Source: Pseudomonas alcaligenes (GTDB lineage Bacteria; Pseudomonadota; Gammaproteobacteria; Pseudomonadales; Pseudomonadaceae). Taken from it: DNA of 64,000 nt. The notes below the pieces were generated by a model that saw only the letters and a program-made list of their open reading frames with translations, did not search any database and was not told the origin of the DNA. Below are positions 58,300 through 64,000 of this stretch, one piece after another. The DNA lies in contig NZ_CP154874.1 of assembly GCF_041729615.1 (NCBI RefSeq), positions 5,001 to 69,000 of the forward strand, given 5' to 3'. The position numbers were made by a program, and so were the translations under genes. Position 1 is the first letter of the stretch; each line of letters opens with the position of its first letter.

Positions 58300-58653
58300 C
58301 TAGAGCAGGTCGTAATCAACGTCTTTTCTGCGACAGCCTAGAACCCCTGTGGCGCTCATCTCGTCGCACATGCGCAAGCGCGCCACGTCTTCACTGAAGA
58401 ACCACTTCCCGCACCGAATGCACTTGCGCCACCCGACATGCCTGACCACGCGGGGCGGATCGAAAACAACGTCAAGGACTGGCTCCCGTCGCGTGCCGTC
58501 ATCCTGTGGCCAGCGCTGGGGTATCACGAAGCCATAGGGATTGGCTTCTGCTTTGAGGTTCGGTGCGGGCTTCGGCTTTAGCTCGACCTGTGGCCCGCTG
58601 CGATGCTTCGTCGGCTCGGGTTGCCAGTTCGCAAGCCATGCGGGTTGAGTCAT
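58300..58653 (-). CDS. Hypothetical phage-like protein with Cys-rich zinc-ribbon-like end
   Basis: 117 residues. The N-terminal 45 are Pro/Lys-rich and probably unstructured. The C-terminal part has CIRCGKWFF ... MC ... GC (four Cys at about 78, 81, 95, 106), which may bind zinc. Last gene of a six-gene minus-strand chain, overlapping the previous gene by 4 nt. Function unknown. Confidence 0.6.
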   Translation of the reverse strand: MTQPAWLANWQPEPTKHRSGPQVELKPKPAPNLKAEANPYGFVIPQRWPQDDGTRREPVLDVVFDPPRVVRHVGWRKCIRCGKWFFSEDVARLRMCDEMSATGVLGCRRKDVDYDLL

Positions 58654-58871
58654 CGCAGCAGACCCTCCCCAGCTATCCCGCTGCGCGCGGTGCCGTCGCT
58701 GATCCAGTTCAGCAGGCAGTGCAGCACGACGGGGCCGTCAGCGGGACACATGCGACCGTCAGCAATGGCAGCGCCGAAGTTCTCACTGACCCAGCCGCGC
58801 ATTTCTTCACCTGCACCGCGCGAGCGCTCCAGCTTGCGCAACCGTGCCAGCATGCCCCGCGTGTCGGCCAT
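58650..58871 (-). CDS. Small hypothetical protein
   Basis: 73 residues, basic helical N terminus (MLARLRKLERSR), no recognised domain. Start ATG 58871 lies 4 nt after the preceding gene's stop and its end overlaps the next start (ATGA). Support comes from tight packing in the chain. Confidence 0.55.
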   Translation of the reverse strand: MADTRGMLARLRKLERSRGAGEEMRGWVSENFGAAIADGRMCPADGPVVLHCLLNWISDGTARSGIAGEGLLR

Positions 58872-58875
58872 GTGG

Positions 58876-59058
58876 TTACTCCCGTGACTCGCGCAACGCC
58901 TCGCCCAGCTTGACCGCGCGGAGCAGGTTCAAGTCGGACATGGTTTGCCGGTCTGCGTGCGCCTCGATGCGGCGCTGGTGAATCAGCTTCACTTCGTCAG
59001 GAGTTGCGGGCGTGCTGACGGGCGCGTTCTCGCGTGGGTCGGTGTGCATGTTGCGCAT
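58876..59058 (-). CDS. Small hypothetical protein
   Basis: 60 residues (start MRNMHTDPRE), hydrophilic and mostly helical, no known domain. ggagg lies 9 nt before ATG 59058, and the previous stop is 1 nt upstream. A start 8 codons earlier is possible but lacks the ribosome site. Confidence 0.5.
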   Translation of the reverse strand: MRNMHTDPRENAPVSTPATPDEVKLIHQRRIEAHADRQTMSDLNLLRAVKLGEALRESRE

Positions 59059-59059
59059 G

Positions 59060-59257
59060 TCAGTGATCCTCCAGTGGGCCAATTCGTTGAAGCAGTCGCG
59101 CGGCTTGCCAGCGGACAGATGGTTCGTCGCTGTTAAGAATCGCCTCGTAGCATGTGGTGACGATCAGGCGCTTGTCGCCTTCCAGCTCCTGCTTCTCCTG
59201 TGCGATCTGCGCAGCGCTGCGAGGTTTCAACCACGCATAAGGGGTCGTGTAGCTCAT
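59060..59257 (-). CDS. Small hypothetical protein
   Basis: 65 residues (MSYTTPYAWLKPRSAAQIAQ...), helical, no known domain. ggagg lies 8 nt before the ATG and the start overlaps the DUF5681-like gene's stop by 4 nt. Confidence 0.55.
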   Translation of the reverse strand: MSYTTPYAWLKPRSAAQIAQEKQELEGDKRLIVTTCYEAILNSDEPSVRWQAARLLQRIGPLEDH

Positions 59258-59721
59258 TGCTTGTCCTCCAAGGCTTGTAGGCGTTTCTCCAGTTCGTCCA
59301 CAGCGCGGACGGCACTGAGTGCGCCGATTGCTTCGATAATCTGTTTGCCCACGTCGGGCGCAACCTTGCCGCCAGCGATTGCTTGAAGAACGGCCTCGAC
59401 CTGCTGGGCGACGGGGGCGGTGGCGTCGAAATCAAACTCCACGCGCTCGGTCTGCGCACGCAAGGCAGGCGCGACGCGCGACAGCACCAGCCCGGCAGCT
59501 TGCACGTCACCGGCAAGCGCAGCGTCGATAACCACACGGGCAATCTTCGGGGCGTCATCCATCAGCGCCTGCGTCACGCGGGTGCGCTTGTCCACGATGC
59601 CGCGCGGGCGTCCGTTCGGGTTCGGGCTTGTCATGCCTTTCTTCCAGCTCGGGCTGCCCGGTGGTGGCGAGGTGTTGGGCTGGTAGCTCTTCAACCAGTC
59701 GGGTTGAACTATTTCGGTCAT
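59254..59721 (-). CDS. DUF5681-like phage protein
   Basis: 155 residues. The N-terminal SWKKGMTSPNPNGRPRGIVDKRTR (about 25-48) has the NPxGRPxG core of DUF5681 proteins, which occur in prophages, often near terminase genes. The rest is helical with a final coiled-coil-like stretch (AVDELEKRLQALEDK). Possible DNA-binding or packaging role, unproven. It lies 39 nt after the 237-residue gene. Confidence 0.65.
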   Translation of the reverse strand: MTEIVQPDWLKSYQPNTSPPPGSPSWKKGMTSPNPNGRPRGIVDKRTRVTQALMDDAPKIARVVIDAALAGDVQAAGLVLSRVAPALRAQTERVEFDFDATAPVAQQVEAVLQAIAGGKVAPDVGKQIIEAIGALSAVRAVDELEKRLQALEDKQ

Positions 59722-59760
59722 TGGATGAACCCCTTTGATGTCATCAAGTGCCGATCAGCG

Positions 59761-60474
59761 TTAGCCGAGGTCTTGCAGCACGAACGCCTTCTCAGCATTC
59801 GTTTTGGCTTGACGAAGTGCGGCGGCTTTGTGCGGCGGTGCGCCGACTGCTTTCTCAAGCTCCTTAAACACCAGCCCCGCGCGTTCTTCGATCATCTGCT
59901 TCGCGCCCTTCATTGCCTTGAGGCGCTGGGCAATCTCAGGCGCGCTGCGCTCGTTCCAGAATCGAACGTAGGTAGCTTGGAAGTTCGCATCGAGACCGGA
60001 CAGGTATGCAGGCGCGCCCAGCAGTGCGCTGACGGTAGTGTGGTCACCCTCGTCAATGGCTTGCTGGATAAATGCGTGTCGCTTCTCGTTGGGCAGGTTC
60101 TTCGCATAGGAACGAATCTCGGCGCTGATGCTTTGCGCTGCCTTCGATTCAATGGGTGCTGCAAGCTGCTGCTCCAGCATTGCAATGCCCTTTTCGAGAT
60201 TCGAGCGAGTCACGTCGAAGCTCTTGCAGATTTTGTTGAAATGCTTCTGCGCGAAGTCGTCCGTGTGGATGATCTGCATCGCCTCATTCCAGGTCGGATT
60301 GAGAGCGGCAGCTTCTCGGGCTGACCACACTGCACGCACACCTTCATAGGCGGTGCTAAACGCGGTCATGGTCGGGCCGAGATACGGCGCAGTCTGCTCG
60401 TCGAACCCGTCAATGTTCTTCACGTTGTCAGGGTGCAGCGTGGGCGTGATACGCGGATCAATGTTGTCTGTCAT
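59761..60474 (-). CDS. Hypothetical helical protein, first of the six-gene chain
   Basis: 237 residues, rich in Ala, Lys and Glu, predicted almost wholly helical, no TM or signal peptide, no family recognised. aaggag lies 7 nt before ATG 60474. It heads the minus-strand chain 60474-58300 and is divergent from the 60701 gene across 226 nt, which should hold both promoters. Confidence 0.65.
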   Translation of the reverse strand: MTDNIDPRITPTLHPDNVKNIDGFDEQTAPYLGPTMTAFSTAYEGVRAVWSAREAAALNPTWNEAMQIIHTDDFAQKHFNKICKSFDVTRSNLEKGIAMLEQQLAAPIESKAAQSISAEIRSYAKNLPNEKRHAFIQQAIDEGDHTTVSALLGAPAYLSGLDANFQATYVRFWNERSAPEIAQRLKAMKGAKQMIEERAGLVFKELEKAVGAPPHKAAALRQAKTNAEKAFVLQDLG

Positions 60475-60700
60475 GGCGAAACTCCTTGATAAATAGGCGC
60501 GTTTTTGTACGCAGTGCTTACATGCTGTGAAAGATCAGCGAAGGTCCGCAAGGAAAACAAAAACATGCAAACAGCGAACAAGTTATTCAGCGTTATTCGT
60601 TCTTAATCCTGTCGCTGTCGCATGCGTCCAAAAAGTCGTTGCCGCTTCTTGGAGACCTGTCTTGCAATGTGCGCACTTCAACCCGCACAGGAGCAACGAC

Positions 60701-61114
60701 ATGACCGACAAGACCTACACGAAACGCGAGAACGCCCGCCGCGCTGGTGTTGCCGCTGGGGTGCCTGCCGAACTGGTGGAGATCACCGTTCACAAGAACG
60801 GCGACGAGGTGCGCTTCGGCTGGAAGCAGATGGAAGCACCGGCACCCGCTGCCGCCGACGCTGTGTTGACCACAAGCAAGCCGAAGAAAGCAGCCCCGAG
60901 GGTTGATCGCGTCGAGCAGAACGGCGTCAAGCGTCCAAAGGCTGGCGGGCTGTGCGCTGCTGTCTGGGCATGGCTGGACGCGCACCCGGACGCAACGATC
61001 AAGGACGCGAAAGCCGCTGCACCGGAAAACGGCTGGAACGCGAACAACGTGGCCTGCGAGTTCTACGCTTGGCGCAAGTTCAACGGCCTGTCACGCGCGA
61101 CCGCCGCGAACTGA
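60701..61114 (+). CDS. Hypothetical protein of the element
   Basis: 137 residues. A basic, helical N terminus (KRENARRAGVAAGVPAELVEITV), a central low-complexity linker (PAPAAADAVLTTSKPKKAAPR), and a C-terminal compact domain (GLCAAVWAWLDAHPDATIKDAKAAA...NVACEFYAWRKFNG) with the look of a small helix-turn-helix. ATG 60701 has agga about 8 nt upstream. The frame is open further but without support. Function unknown. Confidence 0.65.
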   Translation: MTDKTYTKRENARRAGVAAGVPAELVEITVHKNGDEVRFGWKQMEAPAPAAADAVLTTSKPKKAAPRVDRVEQNGVKRPKAGGLCAAVWAWLDAHPDATIKDAKAAAPENGWNANNVACEFYAWRKFNGLSRATAAN

Positions 61115-61121
61115 TGCAGGC

Positions 61122-61245
61122 CGGTTTTGCAGTCGCCGCCCCTGTGCTAACTGCTGCAAAAGTGCAAAACCAAAAAACGATGATCCCCGTTTTGTAGTTT
61201 TGTGGTTTTGCACTTCCCAGCACAGGGGCGAGTGCTGCAAAACCG
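61122..61245. repeat. Triple-nested dyad with five TGCAAAA copies (candidate replication origin)
   Basis: Three perfect inverted repeats are nested: 11 bp (61122-61132/61235-61245), 12 bp (61137-61148/61219-61230) and 13 bp (61160-61172/61203-61215). TGCAAAA occurs five times in either orientation (61125, 61155, 61163, 61206, 61236). It fills the gap between two convergent genes, so it may also act as a two-way terminator, but its size and iterated heptamer go beyond a normal terminator. Beside a replication-type ATPase gene, an origin is plausible. Confidence 0.6.
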
Positions 61246-61251
61246 ATTCGC

Positions 61252-62712
61252 TCACGTCAGCGCCGCTTTTCGGTAAAGCACCTGATTGTTCGCTCCGCGC
61301 ACAACGTCGATTCGATACTGGAATTGAGCCAAGCGGAGCATGTCGTCCACGTCCTTCCAGCGGCGACCATTCACCACTCGATTCAGAACGCTATGCACCA
61401 TGTCGCGGGTCACGTCCTGGCCTGCATGCGTCACATGAACCGCCTGCACCAGCGCCTCGACTACCTGTGACACTGTGGTCATCTTCTGATCGAGTGCGCG
61501 CCCGCTGTCTTCTTCGGTCTCCTTGCCGGTGGCGGCATCGAACACGCGCGCCGATTCATCCTCGCCCCATACGCATTCACCGAGCACCGCCTTACACAGC
61601 ACCGACGCTGGAGCGTCTGCGCGTTGTGCCAGCGTATGCACGGCCTCCGTCTTGTAGGTGACAAGAAAGCGCGGCGTGAGCTGGGGTTTTGCCAGTCGCA
61701 TGACATAGGCGTGCTCTTCGCACTTGTCGCGGGCATGCGCGAATGCAACCCGTGGTGACGTAACCCATGCGCCAGCACCTGCCACCATGTCCTCAAAGTG
61801 TTCCGTGTTCTGGCTGCTGCGCTTGTTGTTGTGACCGATGAAGGCAATTGTCACGTCATGCTTTTCCGCCAGCGTCTGCATGTATGCGAGCAGGCGCTTA
61901 ACTGAGGCGTCATCGTTGGGGCTTTGTCCCGGTGCCCAGATGGTCAGTGCCACGGCGGTATCAAGCACGACGAGTCGCACGGGTGGCGTCCCCGCGTTCA
62001 TCGCCGTGATGTTCGCCATGTTGATGGTCGCGTCCAGATGCTCATAGACGCCGAAGACCTGAATCTGTTGTCCGCTGTGCTCGTCGGTCTCGATGCCAGC
62101 GAAAACCATTAGCGAGCCGGGCGCGCCACCCGCCTTGATGTGGCGAGCAGTAATCCACCCCTTCAATTCCTCCGCACTGATCCAGACGGTGGAGGCGTGG
62201 TGGCTAATCATGGCCGCCATCGTTGCGAGGAAAGACGACTTGGCAGTGCCGCCACGCCCGAAGAAGCCGACGACGCATTGACGCGGCAGGAACGGATCAA
62301 CAAGGTAGGTGACTGTGGCTGTTTCGATATCTTCCGGCATGGCGAACTCCAGCTTGATCTTGTTCGGGTCGATGGTTCGCGGCTGGGTCAGGACACGGTG
62401 CCGCACCTTTTCGCGTTCGAGCTTCTTCCCTTCGATTTGAAGCTCTATCTCCTTGGCCTTGGTTGCTTCCCGCTGCGCCTCAGCTATCGCCTGAGCCTGT
62501 GCGACTTCCGGGGTCAGGTGCGGATTGCGCTCTTGTGCAGCGGCAAGCCACGGGAGCGTGGGCGGCTGCGCGGCGGCAGGGGCCGAGATCGCGGGGTTGC
62601 CGCCATTGGGGTACTGGCTGGGGTGCTGCGCTTGCTGTAGCGGCGGCTGTGCGGCCTGCAAATTCTCCGAGCCGCCAGAATTGGCTTGTCCTACGCTATG
62701 CGTGCTGTGCAT
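61252..62712 (-). CDS. P-loop ATPase, RepA/AAA_25-type replication helicase-like
   Basis: 486 residues. Gln/Pro/Ala-rich N-terminal tail (1-60), a charged coiled-coil-like stretch (66-105), then a RecA-fold core: Walker A GRGGTAKSS (152-160), STVWISAEE (motif 1a-like), Walker B RLVVLDTAVAL (about residue 250) and FIGHNNKR. Proteins of this type are helicase or primase-helicase factors of plasmids and satellites. ATG 62712 has gagagg just upstream. The gene ends 6 nt from the nested dyad. Confidence 0.78.
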   Translation of the reverse strand: MHSTHSVGQANSGGSENLQAAQPPLQQAQHPSQYPNGGNPAISAPAAAQPPTLPWLAAAQERNPHLTPEVAQAQAIAEAQREATKAKEIELQIEGKKLEREKVRHRVLTQPRTIDPNKIKLEFAMPEDIETATVTYLVDPFLPRQCVVGFFGRGGTAKSSFLATMAAMISHHASTVWISAEELKGWITARHIKAGGAPGSLMVFAGIETDEHSGQQIQVFGVYEHLDATINMANITAMNAGTPPVRLVVLDTAVALTIWAPGQSPNDDASVKRLLAYMQTLAEKHDVTIAFIGHNNKRSSQNTEHFEDMVAGAGAWVTSPRVAFAHARDKCEEHAYVMRLAKPQLTPRFLVTYKTEAVHTLAQRADAPASVLCKAVLGECVWGEDESARVFDAATGKETEEDSGRALDQKMTTVSQVVEALVQAVHVTHAGQDVTRDMVHSVLNRVVNGRRWKDVDDMLRLAQFQYRIDVVRGANNQVLYRKAALT

Positions 62713-62838
62713 GTTGTTCCTCTCCAAAGCCGTCCTGACCCGACGGCTTTTTTCTTGATGGAGTTATGCAGGGCTTATCGGCGGGTGTGCGGGGTCGGCA
62801 AGTTGCGCGGCTGCATTGGGTTTGAGTCGCCATGACCG

Positions 62839-63084
62839 TCAAACTGCTTGTTTGGCGTTCGGCGCGTAGGCGCTGGTACTGCGGAAGGACTGCGCCTCGA
62901 TGAACTCGAAAATCTTGGTGCGCAGGTAGCGGATGGGCGCGGACTTGGTTTGCCCGAGCTTCACAAACTCCGGGCCTTTGCCTTTGGTGCGCCAGATTTC
63001 GAGGGTGTTGGGCTTGATGCCGAGCAGTGCGGCTGCTTCTTCGTTCGTCAGCAGATCAGGGTTGAGTGCGGATATGGTGGACAT
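62839..63084 (-). CDS. AlpA/excisionase-type helix-turn-helix regulator
   Basis: 81 residues with a MerR-like HTH_17 domain (LLTNEEAAALLGIKPNTLEIWRTKGKGPEFVKLG, about 11-45). Small regulators of this type switch on integrase/excision or replication genes in satellites. ggag lies 8 nt before the ATG. It sits between the integrase and the ATPase, all on the minus strand. Confidence 0.8.
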   Translation of the reverse strand: MSTISALNPDLLTNEEAAALLGIKPNTLEIWRTKGKGPEFVKLGQTKSAPIRYLRTKIFEFIEAQSFRSTSAYAPNAKQAV

Positions 63085-63304
63085 GGCAAGTCTCCAGACC
63101 TGCCTTGCCGCGCGTGCAATAGGAGTGCGTCAGCAAGGCGAATGCTTGCCGTCGAGATTTGTGTGGTCACCTGCCCCAGACGGGTTCGGGGGTGTCCGGT
63201 TTCCCGGCTAACGTCACAGCTACTTCTTTGCCTTGGCGCCCTGTGCGGCCCCTTGAGTCGCCGCCCCGCGTTGCACGGAGCGGCTTAGTTGGCGTTACTA
63301 TAGC

Positions 63305-63324
63305 AACACTTTACGCTAAGTGTT
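63305..63324. promoter_or_regulatory. Inverted repeat between integrase and alpA-like gene
   Basis: aacactt-tacgct-aagtgtt, 7-bp perfect arms. It lies 17 nt past the integrase stop and about 220 nt before the alpA-like start, in AT-rich DNA. No T-run follows, so an operator is as likely as a terminator. Confidence 0.4.
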
Positions 63325-63340
63325 TGATATTTTTAACTGT

Positions 63341-64000
63341 TTAGCTTTCTGAACGGTCGTTTAAGGCCACCGCTTGCTGCTCGATCCAGTCGGATATGTG
63401 CTGCGTTTCAGGCTTGAGATATTGCAGGTGCGAAGTCTCAAGGTAGTGGCGCGCGGTAACGCCCTTGGGCACATGGTTCGTCAGCAATTCGACCTTGTGC
63501 AAGTCGATCCCGCAATTGGCGATGCCGATGGTCGTAAAGGTGCGGCGCAGGTCGTGCGGTGTGATCTTCGTGCCCGCTGCCTCGCTGACTTTCTTCATCG
63601 TGTCGCGCGGGTCTTTGATATGCCCAGCCTTGCCCCAGGACGAGAACACGAACGGGCTACCCTTGACGCGCTGGCGCGTGGTCAGCAACTGCACCGCCTG
63701 CGTGGATAGCGGCAGCCAGACGGGGTTGCTGTTCTTCGGGTCGGGTATGTGAATCCAGCCTTCCTCAAGGTTGACCCTGTCCCATGTCAGTTCGCTGCAC
63801 TCGCCAATCCGCAGGCCAGTGAGCATGAGCAGCATCACAAGGTCGATGCTTGCCAGCGTGTCTCGGTTGTAGGCTTGGTCGCGGGCATGTGTGAGGAATG
63901 ACCACACCGCGCCGACCTTGCTATCCGGGACGCGGCTAGTGCGCGGCTTCAGCGGCACCCACTTCTTATAGAGCACATCGACGGGGTTATCAGTCAGCAC
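63341..64000 (-). CDS. Tyrosine-type site-specific integrase (C-terminal part; runs off the window)
   Basis: 219 residues of the catalytic domain. The active-site set is complete: R in TGLRIGE, the beta-hairpin K in PDPKNSNPVWLPL, H-x-x-R in HDLRRTF, the second H in LTNHVP and the nucleophile Y in RHYLE. Resembles P4-type (arm-binding DUF4102) phage integrases that use tRNA genes. The N-terminal core- and arm-binding part lies beyond 64000, so the true start is not in view. The gene reads towards the alpA-like gene. Confidence 0.9.
   Translation of the reverse strand: MLTDNPVDVLYKKWVPLKPRTSRVPDSKVGAVWSFLTHARDQAYNRDTLASIDLVMLLMLTGLRIGECSELTWDRVNLEEGWIHIPDPKNSNPVWLPLSTQAVQLLTTRQRVKGSPFVFSSWGKAGHIKDPRDTMKKVSEAAGTKITPHDLRRTFTTIGIANCGIDLHKVELLTNHVPKGVTARHYLETSHLQYLKPETQHISDWIEQQAVALNDRSES

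Larger units (their letters stand above)
55936..64000. mobile_element. Integrative element / phage-satellite-like island in tRNA-Ser (left part)
   Basis: Starts where the host tRNA-Ser is cut and continues past the window. It holds a complete tRNA-Ser, a restriction-modification pair, a run of short phage-like genes, a replication-type ATPase beside a repeat-rich dyad, an AlpA-like regulator and a tyrosine integrase. No capsid, tail, conjugation or large-terminase gene is seen in this part. Codon use is more mixed and less G+C-rich than in the core genes. The second attachment site and the integrase N terminus lie beyond 64000, so size and class are unknown. Confidence 0.8.

Overview
The window is a stretch of a Pseudomonas-type gammaproteobacterial chromosome. 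The evidence is high G+C coding bias, pseudomonad-type 23S/5S rRNA, a fused nuoCD, a long (531-residue) isocitrate lyase, and a gene order that closely follows, from memory, the P. aeruginosa PAO1 interval running from queD through bqsRS, nuo, aceA, purB, icd, clpSA, ftsK and serS to the tus genes and a tRNA-Ser. The last 8 kb breaks that order and is a mobile element.

Layout. 1-900: end of an rRNA operon (23S 3' end, 5S, terminator). 0.9-12 kb: queD, a decayed DUF5329-type gene, a patatin-like lipase, a four-gene PepSY/PepSY/response regulator/histidine kinase operon resembling bqsPQRS, an FMN reductase, and two chemoreceptors flanking an antiporter-family transporter. 12-27 kb: the 13-gene NADH dehydrogenase I operon (nuoA-N, nuoCD fused) on the minus strand. 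27-39 kb: aceA (glyoxylate shunt), a conserved set of small genes with the ribosomal oxygenase roxA, purB, a DMT exporter, hflD, mnmA, nudJ, then icd. The two enzymes that compete for isocitrate (aceA, icd) both carry the same TGTAG/CTACA operator-like arrangement upstream. 39-45 kb: cspD and the N-degron set (clpS, clpA, bpt, aat) with infA and trxB. 45-55.8 kb: ftsK, lolA, rarA, crcB, serS, cysG, ybiB, the sulfur-relay genes tusEBCD (partners of mnmA) and a BAX-inhibitor-1 family membrane protein.

55.85-64 kb: a tRNA-Ser(UGA) gene is cut in its anticodon stem-loop. Seventeen bases later a complete, different tRNA-Ser(UGA) follows, placed so that the original host promoter can transcribe it. 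Beyond it lie a DNA methyltransferase and a PD-(D/E)XK-type candidate restriction enzyme (tail to tail), a six-gene tightly packed set of small phage-like genes, a small gene of unknown function, a 124-bp triple-nested dyad with five TGCAAAA copies, a P-loop replication-type ATPase, an AlpA-like regulator and a tyrosine integrase that runs off the window. I read this as the left part of an integrative element or phage satellite carrying a restriction-modification cargo and its own replication module. Its right end is not in view.
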